Source: Lentibacillus sediminis
Lineage (GTDB): Bacteria > Bacillota > Bacilli > Bacillales > Amphibacillaceae
Direction: 5' to 3'
NCBI RefSeq assembly: GCF_002763455.1
Contig: NZ_NIXK01000003.1
Location: 297,552-361,551, forward strand
DNA length: 64,000 nt
The position numbers were made by a program, and so were the translations under genes. Of the stretch, positions 26,395-35,502 are shown in pieces (positions within the stretch are counted from its first letter, which is position 1; each line of letters starts with the position of its first letter). The notes below the pieces were generated by a model, which saw only the letters and a list, made by a program, of their open reading frames with translations, was not told where the DNA came from and searched no databases.

Positions 26395-26515
26395 GTAAGT
26401 TCAATACAAACAAAACCCCTTTGTTTGATCATGAAACTTTCTCCCATCCCCCTTTGTTAAGATACAAAGAGAGAGATAAAGGATACACGCTGCCCCGTGT
26501 ATCCTTTATTTTTTA
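26395..26515 (+). ncRNA. roxS: RoxS/RsaE-type regulatory small RNA
   Basis: A non-coding unit of about 120 bases with its own promoter and terminator between two minus-strand genes. It contains CCCCTTTGTTTG at 26416-26427 and CTCCCATCCCCCTTTGTT at 26441-26458. These C-rich single-stranded motifs characterise RsaE of Staphylococcus aureus and RoxS of B. subtilis, which pair with ribosome sites of central-metabolism mRNAs under nitric oxide or low oxygen. The 3' hairpin AAAGGATACACG / CGTGTATCCTTT is followed by a T-rich run. roxS lies beside yjbH in B. subtilis as well. Exact ends are inferred. Confidence 0.88.
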
Positions 26516-26539
26516 TACTCTTTTTACATTTTCCCATAA

Positions 26540-26572
26540 AAAAAGATGAATCATATCGATTCATCCTAAAAT
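26540..26572 (-). terminator. Terminator of spxH
   Basis: On the minus strand GATGAATCG and CGATTCATC-type arms (GATGAATCGATATGATTCATC) form a hairpin followed by seven T, shortly after the spxH stop. Confidence 0.75.
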
Positions 26573-26578
26573 ATATCA

Positions 26579-27454
26579 TCACATTTCCGAAATGTATTTC
26601 CAGAACGACCCGTATTTCACGGGAATTCGCTGGACCTTCTGCTTGAGCAGAAGTTTTTTCATTTCTCTTTCCGTTTTTGCTGCAGACCAATCATAGACAA
26701 CGGAGATTTCTTTGTTCCCAACCGTTCCGTAAAAAGATAGAAAGTCTTCCAGTGGAGGCTTCTCTGATGGGATTAGGGTTTTCCGCAGTATTTCGGATAA
26801 AACACGTACATAAATATCATATGGATAAAGACCGGAAATTTTAATTCCCTCTTCTTCCACCAACTGATTGAAAAACACGATGGTAGGAATGTAATCAACT
26901 TCCATCTCCTGTGTCAGCTTCAGATCGCATTGCAGCGCTTTTTTTGCTGAATCGGAATATAAATCCTGATCAAATTCATCAATATCCAGATTGGCTTCTT
27001 CTGCACACTGGATTAATACATTTTCATCAGAGATGTCTTTCTTTTTGAGAAAGACGTTCTCCTGCATTCTGCGGAGGAAGACTCTGCCTGCTCGTTTCCC
27101 TTGAAGCTCCGCTGCTTTGATGGCGAGGGAGGCATTGCGCGGGGAGGAGACCGGGTTTTCCATCCATACATCCCCGTCACAGCTCATCCCCGTCCGTTTG
27201 GCGGTCGTTTCCCAAATGTCCCTCATTCGTCTCGGTTTATCAAACTGATCTTTATTTAATGTTGCCAACTGGCCGCTGACAATTGGCCGTATCGTAAAAA
27301 ATCTTCCATATTCTACTGACAGCTTCTTCAAGTATGGTTCCAGCGACCAGCATTCGGGGCAGAGCGGGTCGATGAAAACGTACATTTCCACCGGTTTCTG
27401 CAAAAGGTCGAAAAAACTATATTTAGGCGATGTGTTTGCTTGAGTCCCACGCAC
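26579..27454 (-). CDS. spxH: ClpXP adaptor SpxH (YjbH)
   Basis: SpxH binds Spx and presents it to ClpXP. The DsbA/thioredoxin-like protein shows [10 protein letters not shown] near residues 27-36 (the C-P-E-C pair) and L-E-P-Y-L-K-K-L. The reading frame is open much further upstream into yjbI. GTG 27454, seven bases after AAAGGAG, gives a 292-residue protein whose start matches the usual family start a short way before V-F-I-D-P-L-C. It follows yjbI after 17 bases, so the two are co-transcribed on the minus strand. spx itself lies 6 kb away. Confidence 0.9.
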   Translation of the reverse strand: MRGTQANTSPKYSFFDLLQKPVEMYVFIDPLCPECWSLEPYLKKLSVEYGRFFTIRPIVSGQLATLNKDQFDKPRRMRDIWETTAKRTGMSCDGDVWMENPVSSPRNASLAIKAAELQGKRAGRVFLRRMQENVFLKKKDISDENVLIQCAEEANLDIDEFDQDLYSDSAKKALQCDLKLTQEMEVDYIPTIVFFNQLVEEEGIKISGLYPYDIYVRVLSEILRKTLIPSEKPPLEDFLSFYGTVGNKEISVVYDWSAAKTEREMKKLLLKQKVQRIPVKYGSFWKYISEM

Positions 27455-27471
27455 ATCGATTCTCCTTTCTT

Positions 27472-27861
27472 TTATTCTGGGGTGTTCATCATATGATTTG
27501 CTGTCATGGTTAGTTTTTCGTATATCGCGGAACGGTATGGTTCGTTGATTTCTGCTTCTATTAACGCTTCCTGCATGCAGTCCAGCCATGCATCCCTTCG
27601 TTCCAGGGTGATCGGAAACGGCAGATGCCGCCTTCTCAGCATAGGATGGCCTCTGTCTTCTTCATATAATCTGGGGCCGCCGAAGAACTGGGTTAAGAAC
27701 AGCTCCTGTTTCCTGGCGGTTTCTGTTAAATCTTCCGGAAAAATGGGCTTCAAACTCGGATGTTCCCCTACCCGTTTATAAAAGGCAGTGACAAGCCGAT
27801 AGATTGCCGGAGCTCCGCCAATTGCTTCGTAGATTGTGCCATGCTCATTTTTGATCATCAA
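27472..27861 (-). CDS. yjbI: Truncated haemoglobin (group II, YjbI)
   Basis: A 129-residue truncated globin. Visible landmarks are the B10 Tyr in F-Y-K-R-V near residue 29, F-F-G-G-P-R-L-Y near 59, the proximal His in R-R-R-H-L-P-F near 78 and a W-L-D-C-M segment at the G helix. Group II truncated globins bind O2 very tightly and may handle reactive species. ATGs at 27861 and 27858 are both possible behind CAAGGAGAA. It lies just upstream of spxH; in B. subtilis the same neighbours occur. Confidence 0.92.
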   Translation of the reverse strand: MMIKNEHGTIYEAIGGAPAIYRLVTAFYKRVGEHPSLKPIFPEDLTETARKQELFLTQFFGGPRLYEEDRGHPMLRRRHLPFPITLERRDAWLDCMQEALIEAEINEPYRSAIYEKLTMTANHMMNTPE

Positions 27862-27954
27862 TTATTCTCCTTGATCGGGACGAATGACCTCCCTTTAAAT
27901 GTGTTATAGTACAATTTTAGCAACGTCGACCAGGATGGGCAACTGATCTGATTT

Positions 27955-28545
27955 TCACCTGGATGAGTCTTCCAGCGAAAAAAAGAATCGTTTTATCTTG
28001 TTTGGTGTTTCGCGTTCCGGTATATTGTAGGTCTTCAGCAGGGATTGGAATGCCTGCTTCCCGGCTGCAGCAGAGGTCGCCTCAAGCTCCAGCTCAAAAT
28101 CAAATTGCCCATTATAGGTGCTGTAATCCAGGACAAGGAGCACCTGATCAGATGGTGACGTTTCCCGACGCTCGGTTTTCAGACTGCCGTAGAGTAGGAG
28201 ATCGCCAGGAGAAATACCGAGCTCCCACAGCTGTTTTTCCGTGTTGCTTTTGGAGGATATCTGTCCATCCAGCCACTTCCTTGCTTCATCTTCGGTCAGT
28301 TCATCATGTGTTTCCAAGAGTCCATCCGGGTGGGGCTGTTTTAAGGTCAGCCGGAAATCGCCGTTTTTTTCTCTGATGCGCAACGCACTGCCATGTGCCT
28401 TCAGTTGGAAATCGTTCGTTTCAAAATAATAGTTTGTCTGTGTTTTGCCATGCTCCGGAAAAGGAATGCCATGTAGCAGGCGGTCAAATTCCTGTTTTGT
28501 GAGTAAATTTTTGTATTCTATCTCAATTTCCTGTGTCATTTTCAT
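27955..28545 (-). CDS. yjbK: CYTH-domain protein YjbK
   Basis: A 196-residue CYTH (triphosphate tunnel metalloenzyme) protein. The hallmark E-x-E-x-K pattern is at the N-terminus, E-I-E-I-E-Y-K (residues 6-12), followed by alternating charged strands such as L-R-I-R-E-K, L-T-L-K-Q, L-K-T-E-R-R and F-E-L-E-L-E. Family members hydrolyse triphosphates or bind phosphorylated ligands; the substrate here is unknown. It stands divergent from relQ. The B. subtilis neighbours yjbJ and yjbL are absent. Confidence 0.88.
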   Translation of the reverse strand: MKMTQEIEIEYKNLLTKQEFDRLLHGIPFPEHGKTQTNYYFETNDFQLKAHGSALRIREKNGDFRLTLKQPHPDGLLETHDELTEDEARKWLDGQISSKSNTEKQLWELGISPGDLLLYGSLKTERRETSPSDQVLLVLDYSTYNGQFDFELELEATSAAAGKQAFQSLLKTYNIPERETPNKIKRFFFSLEDSSR

Positions 28546-28682
28546 TCCCCTTGATAAATTTAGCCCGTTGGTAAGGGTTATTGTTCATTATGGGGAAGAT
28601 AGGGTAGATATGCAATAATTAGCCATTTCACTCTGATGTGGTAAAATAAGGATGAATTGATTGAAACAGGTGGTGTTTGATT

Positions 28683-29291
28683 GTGAACTGGGACGTTATG
28701 CTTACTCCGTATTCACAAGTGGTCGAGGAGCTAAAAGTAAAGCTGAAAGGAATGCGGGCGCAATTCGAGCACGAAAAAAGACATTCTCCGATCGAATTTA
28801 TAACAGGAAGGGTAAAGCCTGTCGCCAGTATTCTGGAGAAGGCGGAAAAACGGCAAATTCCGTTGAAAAACATTGAACAGGAAATGCAGGATATCGCAGG
28901 GGTCCGCGTGGTTTGTCAGTTTGTTGACGACATCTATACCATTGTACATATGCTGCAAAACCGCAATGATATGAAGATCTTAGAAGAAAAGGATTATGTA
29001 TCACGGAAAAAGGACAGCGGCTACCGCTCATATCATATGATTATTGAATATCCGGTGGAAACGATTGATGGCATGCGGGTCATTCTTGCGGAAATTCAAA
29101 TCCGCACACTGGCGATGAATTTCTGGGCCACGAATGAACATTCTTTGAACTATAAATACAAAGGAAGAATACCAGCGGAAATTAAGGAAAGACTGCAGCG
29201 TGCAGCCGAGGCGGCATTCAAACTGGATGAAGAAATGTCCAAGATAAAAAATGAAGTCCAGGAGGCGCAGCGGATTTTTCACCGAAAATAA
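28683..29291 (+). CDS. relQ: Small alarmone synthetase RelQ (YjbM/SasB)
   Basis: A GTP pyrophosphokinase without the hydrolase and regulatory domains of Rel; it makes (p)ppGpp from ATP and GDP or GTP. About 202 residues, as in the small synthetase family. Motifs include E-F-I-T-G-R-V-K-P near residue 38, D-I-A-G-V-R-V near 71, K-D-S-G-Y-R-S-Y-H near 107 and E-I-Q-I-R-T-L-A-M-N-F-W-A near 136-148. GTG 28683 lies nine bases after AGGTGG; TTG 28677 is too close to it. First gene of a relQ-nadK-rluD-like operon. Confidence 0.95.
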   Translation: MNWDVMLTPYSQVVEELKVKLKGMRAQFEHEKRHSPIEFITGRVKPVASILEKAEKRQIPLKNIEQEMQDIAGVRVVCQFVDDIYTIVHMLQNRNDMKILEEKDYVSRKKDSGYRSYHMIIEYPVETIDGMRVILAEIQIRTLAMNFWATNEHSLNYKYKGRIPAEIKERLQRAAEAAFKLDEEMSKIKNEVQEAQRIFHRK

Positions 29292-29312
29292 CGAACAAAG
29301 GGAGGCGCACAC

Positions 29313-30122
29313 ATGAAGTTTGTGATTGTATCCAAAGGGGATGAACGGTCGAATAAAATCAAAGCAACGATGAAACAGTATTTGCTGGAATTTGGTCTGG
29401 AATATGACGACGAAAAGCCGGAGTTATGCATCTCAGTCGGCGGGGACGGGACGTTTCTGGAGGCTTTCCACCGCTATGTGCATTGCCTGAAATCCACGGC
29501 TTTTATCGGTGTGCACACCGGGCATTTGGGTTTTTATGCAGACTGGACGCCGAATGAAGTAGAAAAGCTGATCATCGAAATAGCCAAAACCCCGTTTCAG
29601 ATTGTGGAATACCCGCTGCTTGAAGTGATCATCCGGCCGCAGTCAGGGGAGAAAGAAGAGCGGTTTCTCGCATTAAATGAGTCGATGATCAAGACATCGG
29701 AAGGTTCGGTCGTTTTTGATGTGGAAATTAAAGGAGAACATTTCGAAACATTTCGCGGGGATGGCCTGTGTATCTCTACCCCGTCGGGAAGCACGGCCTA
29801 CAACAAGGCTCTCGGCGGCGGGATCATCCACCCGTCGATTGAAGCGATCCAGCTGACGGAAATGGCCTCGATTAACAACCGGGTTTTCCGTACGATTGGC
29901 TCCCCGCTGATTTTGCCGAGTCATCATACTTGTTTATTAAAGCCCATGGTGGAAAAGAGCTTCTTGATTTCGATTGATCATTTTACCGCTAATTTCAACA
30001 ATGTAAAGTCGATTCAGTGCCGGGTAGCGAAAGAACGGGTCCGTTTTGCCAGATTTCGGCCATTCCCATTCTGGCACAGGGTCCGTGAATCATTCGTGTC
30101 TGATGATAAACATGGCGGGTGA
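29313..30122 (+). CDS. nadK: NAD kinase
   Basis: NAD kinase phosphorylates NAD to NADP and so sets the NADPH pool. The 269-residue protein carries the diagnostic G-G-D-G-T loop at about residues 45-49 and a [16 protein letters not shown] glycine-rich segment near 148-163. It lies 21 bases after relQ behind GGGAGGCG, and just upstream of the pseudouridine synthase gene. The order relQ-nadK-pseudouridine synthase-prpE is the B. subtilis order. Some Bacillus genomes have a second NAD kinase elsewhere. Confidence 0.95.
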   Translation: MKFVIVSKGDERSNKIKATMKQYLLEFGLEYDDEKPELCISVGGDGTFLEAFHRYVHCLKSTAFIGVHTGHLGFYADWTPNEVEKLIIEIAKTPFQIVEYPLLEVIIRPQSGEKEERFLALNESMIKTSEGSVVFDVEIKGEHFETFRGDGLCISTPSGSTAYNKALGGGIIHPSIEAIQLTEMASINNRVFRTIGSPLILPSHHTCLLKPMVEKSFLISIDHFTANFNNVKSIQCRVAKERVRFARFRPFPFWHRVRESFVSDDKHGG

Positions 30123-30141
30123 TGACAGGGGAGAAGGCAAG

Positions 30142-31026
30142 ATGATATGGACGATTGAACCGGAGCAGGAAGGGATGCTGATCCGTGATTATTTGCGGGA
30201 GGTGCGGGGGTTTTCCCGCAACATGATCAAGGTGGTCAAATTTGAGGGCGGCAGGTTAAAAGTTAACGAAGTGCCTGAGTTTGTCACACTTCCATTGAAA
30301 GCCGGTGATGTGCTGGAAGTAGTTTTTCCAAAAGAAACGGTCTCCGCCAATCTGCAGCCGGTAAACATGCCGCTTGCTATTGTTTATGAAGATGAAGTGA
30401 TGCTCGTTATTGACAAACCTGCCGGCGTTGCAGTGATGCCTTCAATGAATCATCGTTCCGGAACGCTTGCAAACGGGCTGGTCGCTTATTACCAGGCGAA
30501 CGGAATTCCCTATACCGTACATGTGGTCACCCGTTTGGACCGTGACACATCAGGGCTTGTACTGATTGCAAAACACCGACTCAGCCACTCTTTACTGGCG
30601 CAAGCACAGAAGCACGGAAAGATAAAGCGAAAATATCAGGCAGTAATGGAAGGCTATTTAGAGAAAAATGCAGGAACTATCCATGCTCCAATTGGGAGGA
30701 AGACGGATTCGATCATTGAGCGGGAGGTGAGGGAGGACGGCAAAACAGCAGTCACGCATTATCAGGTGATCGAGAAATCGGCAACGCACACACTTGCAGA
30801 AATTATACTGGAAACCGGTCGGACCCACCAAATAAGGGTACACGCTTCCCACCTGGGACGTCCGCTGGCAGGGGATGATTTATATGGCGGATCTCTGGAC
30901 GTCATTCAGCGGCAGGCCCTGCACTGTGTGGAACTGGAAGTGGAGCATCCATTTACAGGGAAAGTGATGCGGTTCACTTCGCCGCTGCCAGTGGATATGC
31001 AGCGGTTTTTTCCCTGCGATTCCTAA
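30142..31026 (+). CDS. RluA/RluD-family pseudouridine synthase (YjbO)
   Basis: About 294 residues. The catalytic loop V-T-R-L-D-R-D-T-S-G-L lies near residues 130-140, with the invariant Asp. Y-E-D-E-V-M-L-V-I-D-K-P-A-G near 80-95, E-T-G-R-T-H-Q-I-R-V-H near 225 and a final P-L-A-G-D-D-L-Y-G complete the RluA/RluD signature. It modifies uridine in large-subunit rRNA or another RNA; the exact site is not clear. ATG 30142 follows AGGGGAGAAGG; the frame extending to 30046 overlaps nadK and is not used. Third gene of the operon. Confidence 0.92.
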   Translation: MIWTIEPEQEGMLIRDYLREVRGFSRNMIKVVKFEGGRLKVNEVPEFVTLPLKAGDVLEVVFPKETVSANLQPVNMPLAIVYEDEVMLVIDKPAGVAVMPSMNHRSGTLANGLVAYYQANGIPYTVHVVTRLDRDTSGLVLIAKHRLSHSLLAQAQKHGKIKRKYQAVMEGYLEKNAGTIHAPIGRKTDSIIEREVREDGKTAVTHYQVIEKSATHTLAEIILETGRTHQIRVHASHLGRPLAGDDLYGGSLDVIQRQALHCVELEVEHPFTGKVMRFTSPLPVDMQRFFPCDS

Positions 31027-31038
31027 ATGTAAGAGGAT

Positions 31039-31776
31039 CTAATCGAAATAAAGAAACTTTTCCGCTACATATGGCTGCTCAGAAGGAACCGAGATGGTTT
31101 CTTCTTCCGGCAGGCGAAAAGAAGTCAAGGCGTTGCCAAACACACATCCTGTATCAATATTAATGGTTTTGCCGACGACGCGCGGTTTTCTGACAGGAGT
31201 GTGGCCGTAGACAATCCACTGACTTCCTTTGTATTCCTGCGCCCAATCACGGCGAACCGGGCGCCCGTCCGGATAGAATTCGCCGGTAGTATCTCCGTAA
31301 AGCACAAACGATTTTACTTTTTTATCCTCCCGACCGATATAGGAGGCTTTGATCCCAGCATGAGCGACGATAACGTTCGCCTCTGGGAGCTGCAGATATA
31401 ACGGGGCGTGTTCATACAGGGAAAGGAATCGATGTTTAACCTTTTTGCGATCCTTGGAAGGCAGTGCCTGACATTCGGCAACTGTCGTCTCCAGTCCATG
31501 CTTGATCTGGACATTATTTCCGAGAAAATAACGGTACAGTTTATTGCAGTGATTGCCCGGAACATACTGCGCCTTCTTAGCCTTCACCATCTCAGAAACG
31601 AGGTTGATGGCCTGCAGGGAAGCCGGTCCCCTATCAGTAATATCCCCGAGAAAAACAGGCAGCCGCCCATCCGGATGAATGTAGATCGAATGTTGTTTTT
31701 CATATCCCATTTTCTCAAACAGGTCGTGTAGTTCCCGGGTGCATCCATGCACATCGCCAATAACGTCAATTTTCAT
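31039..31776 (-). CDS. prpE: PPP-family phosphatase PrpE
   Basis: A 245-residue metallophosphoesterase with the PPP motifs G-D-V-H-G at residues 7-11, G-D-I-T-D-R-G near 48-54 and G-N-H near 78, and later H-A-G-I-K and Y-G-H-T-P-V. B. subtilis PrpE dephosphorylates Ser/Thr/Tyr and hydrolyses Ap4A, and is linked to spore germination. ATG 31776 follows AAGGTGG and starts directly before I-D-V-I-G-D-V; the frame extended to 31836 adds a Cys/Lys-rich stretch with no support. Convergent with the rluD-like gene, divergent from mgtE. Confidence 0.9.
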   Translation of the reverse strand: MKIDVIGDVHGCTRELHDLFEKMGYEKQHSIYIHPDGRLPVFLGDITDRGPASLQAINLVSEMVKAKKAQYVPGNHCNKLYRYFLGNNVQIKHGLETTVAECQALPSKDRKKVKHRFLSLYEHAPLYLQLPEANVIVAHAGIKASYIGREDKKVKSFVLYGDTTGEFYPDGRPVRRDWAQEYKGSQWIVYGHTPVRKPRVVGKTINIDTGCVFGNALTSFRLPEEETISVPSEQPYVAEKFLYFD

Positions 31777-31984
31777 GATTTGTGCCACCTTGCATTGGTT
31801 TTTCTTTATTTTACATGAATTGCAGTCAGAATTCATCGTGCAGCATGATGTTTTGATAAAAAGAAAACGGGTAAATTCCCTGGGTTCGGGGAAAAGAAAT
31901 AATAAATGCCGTACTTGTCGGCAGCAGTGACCAGAAAAGCAGTTAACTTTTTAAGCATTTGCTTCTGGGAAAGGAGATATGCAG

Positions 31985-33367
31985 GTGGAATCCGCGAATC
32001 GATTTGAACAAGATTACCACACATTATACGAAGAACAATGGAATAAATTGAATGCCGCACTGAATGAAGAATCCATGGAAGCTTTTCGCGAAGAATTTCT
32101 GGAACTCCACCCATATGATCAGGCCGTTTATTTCGCCCTCCAGCTTCAGGCAATTCGTTTAAATATTTACGCGTATTTATCACCGGAAGAAGTTGCCGAA
32201 ATCATGGAGAATGTAGAGCTGGAAGATACCAAGATCTACTTTACCGAAATGCACCCGCGCTTTGCTTCCATGGTGCTGGCAGAAATGTCAGCAGATAATG
32301 CGGTGGATATTTTAAATCAGCTGGAAAAAGACCAGGTTGCCAGCTTCCTTACGATTATGGATCCGGAAGAAGCAGATGAAATAAAACAGCTGCTTCACTA
32401 TGAAGAAAAAACAGCCGGGAGTATCATGACCACCGAATATGTGGCCATACTTGACAGCAGCACTGCAAAAGAAGCCATGCAGCATCTAAAGAAAGAGGCG
32501 CCCGAAGCGGAAACCATTTATTATATTTATGTACTGGATGAGGATAAGCGCTTAGTTGGCGTGCTCTCGCTCCGTGATTTGATCATTGCCGAGGAAGAGG
32601 TGCGGATTGGTGACATTATGAGTGAAAAGATTGTAGCCGTTTCGGTGGGGAAAGACCAGGAAGAGGTTGCCCAGATGATGCGTGATTATGACTTTCTTGC
32701 CTTGCCGGTCGTCGATTTTCAAGACCATTTGCTGGGGATCATCACGGTCGATGACATTCTTGATGTCATGGAAGAAGAAGCCAGCGAGGACTACTCCCGT
32801 CTGGCGGCGGTATCCGATACGGCCGGAAAAGATGATAATGCGTTCGTTTCCGCCAAAAAACGCCTGCCGTGGCTGATCGTGCTGCTGTTTTTGGGTCTGT
32901 TTACCGCAAGCTTGATCGGACGTTTTGAAAGCACGCTTGAGCAAGTCGCTGTCCTGGCAATCTTTATTCCACTGATCGCCGGGATGGCAGGGAATACTGG
33001 GACCCAGGCGCTGGCAGTCGCCGTGCGCGGACTCGCCAGTGGAGATTACGGCAAACAGGGCAAAGCCAAGCTGATTCTGAGAGAAGCAGGAACCGGCCTG
33101 ATTACTGGTACAATCTGCGGGGTTGTTATAGCTATCGTGATTTATGTATGGCAGGGCAATATTTATTTGGGGTTGCTGGTTGGCATTTCGATTATGGCCG
33201 CCTTGATTGTGGCAACCTTGGCAGGATCACTTATTCCGATACTGATGGACAAGCTGAACATCGACCCTGCTGTTGCATCCGGCCCATTCATCACCACCAT
33301 CAATGACATTATTTCTATACTGATCTATTTTGGCATGGCCACTGCTTTTATGGGGCTGTTGGTTTGA
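31985..33367 (+). CDS. mgtE: Magnesium transporter MgtE
   Basis: MgtE is a Mg2+ channel gated by cytoplasmic Mg2+. The 460-residue protein has an acidic N-terminal MgtE_N domain (to about 130) and two CBS domains (about 135-255; G-S-I-M-T-T-E near 137). Five C-terminal membrane helices include P-L-I-A-G-M-A-G-N-T-G-T-Q-A near 340, the pore motif. GTG 31985 lies eight bases after AAGGAGA and is preferred to ATG 31979, which is only 3 bases from it. I looked for an Mg2+ riboswitch upstream and saw none. Confidence 0.93.
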   Translation: MESANRFEQDYHTLYEEQWNKLNAALNEESMEAFREEFLELHPYDQAVYFALQLQAIRLNIYAYLSPEEVAEIMENVELEDTKIYFTEMHPRFASMVLAEMSADNAVDILNQLEKDQVASFLTIMDPEEADEIKQLLHYEEKTAGSIMTTEYVAILDSSTAKEAMQHLKKEAPEAETIYYIYVLDEDKRLVGVLSLRDLIIAEEEVRIGDIMSEKIVAVSVGKDQEEVAQMMRDYDFLALPVVDFQDHLLGIITVDDILDVMEEEASEDYSRLAAVSDTAGKDDNAFVSAKKRLPWLIVLLFLGLFTASLIGRFESTLEQVAVLAIFIPLIAGMAGNTGTQALAVAVRGLASGDYGKQGKAKLILREAGTGLITGTICGVVIAIVIYVWQGNIYLGLLVGISIMAALIVATLAGSLIPILMDKLNIDPAVASGPFITTINDIISILIYFGMATAFMGLLV

Positions 33368-33540
33368 TTGATTGGTTTTGTGAAGAAAAGCATCCTTGGC
33401 GGGGTGCTTTTTTTTTGGTGGGGTGTTAAGGTGGATGAAATCAACCGGGGTAACACCAACATCCCCCATCAGCCCACACACATTTAAAATGCTGGGTTCA
33501 TATAATGGGTAGACGCATAACCCAAAGGAGAGTGAATAAA

Positions 33541-34056
33541 ATGGGGAAGAGAAAATTTGCAGGGAAGCCGCTGATGTATGTGCAGCAGCCGGATAATCGC
33601 AAGCCAAAAGCTCCGATGCAATCAGTGTACAGCTCACCGAAGAAAAAGAAGAAGCCCGCCTCAGATACAGACACCGAAAACACTGAGAAAAAGCCAGTGA
33701 AGCGTAAGCAAGCCTCACAGAAGAAAAGCCCGGATAAGAAAGAGTCCAACAGTGGGAAAAACGAAAAAGAAACCGACACTTCTCCGGAAAGCAAGGAGAA
33801 AGAAGAAATAGAAGAGAAAGAAGAAACTCCAGAAAAAAAGCCATTTAAAGACATGGACATAAGGGAAAAGGTTTTGTATTTTATGGAAAAACCGGAATAT
33901 GTACCGAAGAAGAAATGCGAAGTCAAAACATCCGGAAGAAATTACCGAGGAATAATTATCGATTTCAAGGAAGAAATCGTCTGGATGCGAAGCGGGAGAC
34001 GATCTGTCAAGATTCCAATTGGTGATATAAAAGAAATCCGCATGCTAGGGTTTTAA
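33541..34056 (+). CDS. cotO: Spore coat protein CotO
   Basis: A 171-residue protein beginning M-G-K-R-K-F-A-G-K-P-L-M-Y-V-Q-Q-P. A long Lys/Glu/Ser-rich low-complexity middle (about residues 35-105) is followed by a structured C-terminal part, I-R-E-K-V-L-Y-F and V-K-T-S-G-R-N-Y-R-G-I-I. The start and end fit CotO (YjbX), an outer spore coat morphogenetic protein expressed in the mother cell. The CotY/Z-like gene lies next to it, as in the B. subtilis yjbX-cotVWXYZ cluster. ATG follows AAAGGAGAG. It ends at a bidirectional terminator. Confidence 0.85.
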   Translation: MGKRKFAGKPLMYVQQPDNRKPKAPMQSVYSSPKKKKKPASDTDTENTEKKPVKRKQASQKKSPDKKESNSGKNEKETDTSPESKEKEEIEEKEETPEKKPFKDMDIREKVLYFMEKPEYVPKKKCEVKTSGRNYRGIIIDFKEEIVWMRSGRRSVKIPIGDIKEIRMLGF

Positions 34057-34063
34057 AGAAAAA

Positions 34064-34105
34064 ACACCATGGAGAAAGGAAGAACCTTTTCCATGGTGTT
34101 TTTTG
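34064..34105. terminator. Bidirectional terminator between cotO and cotY/Z-like gene
   Basis: AACACCATGGAGAAAGG and CCTTTTCCATGGTGTT form a long stem, with A-rich bases before and TTTTTT after. Confidence 0.85.
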
Positions 34106-34118
34106 ATTTTCTTCAAAC

Positions 34119-34637
34119 TTAGTTGAAAGCGTCGATTGCAGGAAGGCAAGTGACGTGGCAGAAGCAATCCAGACTAACTGTGATACAAATGCCAGTCGCC
34201 CGCAAGTCATCAGTCTTTTGCTTGACAGGGCTTTTTGGATCGTCTTTATCATATTTATCATCGTATCTGTCGTCTCTGTCGTATCTGTCATCGTCATCGT
34301 CGTCATCGTCGTCATTGTCGTCTCTCAGCAGTTCAAGGACAGCACAGCAATCATCATCCACTTTTTTCACCCGGAAGAAGAAGCTTGCTTTGATGTCACC
34401 GATGCAATCTGGATCGGCACCATACCCTTTAAACGGTTTACAGCCATCTTTGCAGTACAGAATGACAGGAACAGTATCCAAGCCATTGCCGTTGTCTGTA
34501 TCTCCCAGTAAATCACTGATGGACTGTTCGCAGCTGGTGTCACAGCAGTTCTCTACGACATCATTTTGCGCATCAGCAATCTCGCGTAGAATGTCGCATA
34601 CGCAGTTGCCTGTGTTGAAGTCTTTTCCACAACCCAT
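34119..34637 (-). CDS. Cysteine-rich spore coat protein of the CotY/CotZ family with an Asp-rich insert
   Basis: A 172-residue Cys-rich protein (M-G-C-G-K-D-F and C-V-C-D-I-L-R-E-I at the start; C-C-D-T-S-C, Y-C-K-D-G-C and D-C-F-C-H-V-T-C later), the pattern of the disulfide-linked CotY/CotZ crust proteins. Between about residues 104 and 132 lies an Asp-rich stretch with Tyr, Arg and Lys that the B. subtilis proteins lack. A CATACTCTA box on the minus strand at 34690-34682 resembles a SigK -10 element, suggesting late mother-cell expression. Confidence 0.85.
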   Translation of the reverse strand: MGCGKDFNTGNCVCDILREIADAQNDVVENCCDTSCEQSISDLLGDTDNGNGLDTVPVILYCKDGCKPFKGYGADPDCIGDIKASFFFRVKKVDDDCCAVLELLRDDNDDDDDDDDDRYDRDDRYDDKYDKDDPKSPVKQKTDDLRATGICITVSLDCFCHVTCLPAIDAFN

Positions 34638-34844
34638 AAATTATTACTCCTTTCAAGATGAATTGACTCAGTTGTCTCTACTAGAGTATGTGTAAAGCCC
34701 TGTATGGTGTGGGCGTTCCGCTTAATCTGGAACAACTTGCGGGATAAACGCAATAATTTTAAAAAACGGGCGAATGTCCATAGCGAAAACCCATCCAATA
34801 CGTAGACTGATTATGAGCATATTGACTGAAGGAGTGAACGTAAA

Positions 34845-35072
34845 TTGTCACAAAAAAAGCAAGTCATTCATGTGAAGGACTTAGTGATTAAAGCAGATAA
34901 TGTCCATGTGGAGCGAACGAGAAGACGGAGAAAGAGGGATCCATTCTTTGGTTTCCCAATCGAAGAAAAAGAGGAATCCCATGATTACAAAGAAAGAGAA
35001 GTGTATCAAGAGAAAGAAGACGACAAAGAAGGCAGCGAAAACAAAGATGACAAAGACAGGTACCGCTTTTAA
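34845..35072 (+). CDS. Small hydrophilic protein, unknown
   Basis: A 75-residue charged protein starting at TTG 34845, four bases or so after an AAGGAGTGAACG site. It has a short strand-like start, K-Q-V-I-H-V-K-D-L-V-I-K-A-D-N-V-H-V, an Arg-rich patch R-T-R-R-R-R-K-R, a D-P-F-F-G-F-P turn, and then a Lys/Glu/Asp-rich tail. I cannot name the family. It lies among spore coat genes and ends at its own terminator, so a spore role is plausible but not shown. Confidence 0.6.
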   Translation: MSQKKQVIHVKDLVIKADNVHVERTRRRRKRDPFFGFPIEEKEESHDYKEREVYQEKEDDKEGSENKDDKDRYRF

Positions 35073-35079
35073 CCATAAA

Positions 35080-35120
35080 AATAAAGCAGCTCCCATAATC
35101 GGAAGCTGCTTTATTTTTAT
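35080..35120 (+). terminator. Terminator
   Basis: ATAAAGCAGCTTCC-type arms (AAAGCAGCTCC and GGAAGCTGCTTT) form a stem followed by ATTTTTAT, directly after the 75-residue protein gene. Confidence 0.8.
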
Positions 35121-35229
35121 GAGCATAATTTTTTGGCAAAAGGGGTATAGATAAATAATTACCTGGAATAGTCAAAAACAAAAAATTCAAGCGAATACTA
35201 TAGAAAGTCAGGGAAGGAATGGGATTGCA

Positions 35230-35502
35230 ATGGGCTATATACTGCCAATAACTCACTATCAGTACAACGATTACCAGAATCGCATAACCGAACAAAAACG
35301 GGTTCCGTATATGGTTGAACGGCCGTTTAAAGTAGTGCTCGAAAAACAGCATGAAGAAATCAACAGTGAATATGAACGTCTGAACATAAGCGGCGACAAT
35401 GCGGACGATATGGCTATTCAAGCAGCAAATGCACGCCCGGAAGCAGAAAAAGTATATGGAGATTTAACCGGAAAGGGAACAAACTTCTCAAGCAGTGTCT
35501 AA
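35230..35502 (+). CDS. Hypothetical 90-residue protein
   Basis: Begins M-G-Y-I-L-P-I-T-H-Y-Q-Y-N-D-Y-Q-N-R and contains V-P-Y-M-V-E-R-P-F-K-V, then a charged helical part and a Ser/Gly-rich end. The GGAAGGAATGGG segment upstream gives a ribosome site. The Tyr-rich start recalls small proteins found near coat genes of Bacillus, but I cannot name the family. Its TAA overlaps the stop of the convergent DUF421 gene by four bases. Confidence 0.6.
   Translation: MGYILPITHYQYNDYQNRITEQKRVPYMVERPFKVVLEKQHEEINSEYERLNISGDNADDMAIQAANARPEAEKVYGDLTGKGTNFSSSV

Noticed and set aside
31837..31984. Possible Mg2+ riboswitch upstream of mgtE
   Set aside because: Only about 148 bases, shared with the divergent prpE promoter, and no M-box consensus words seen.
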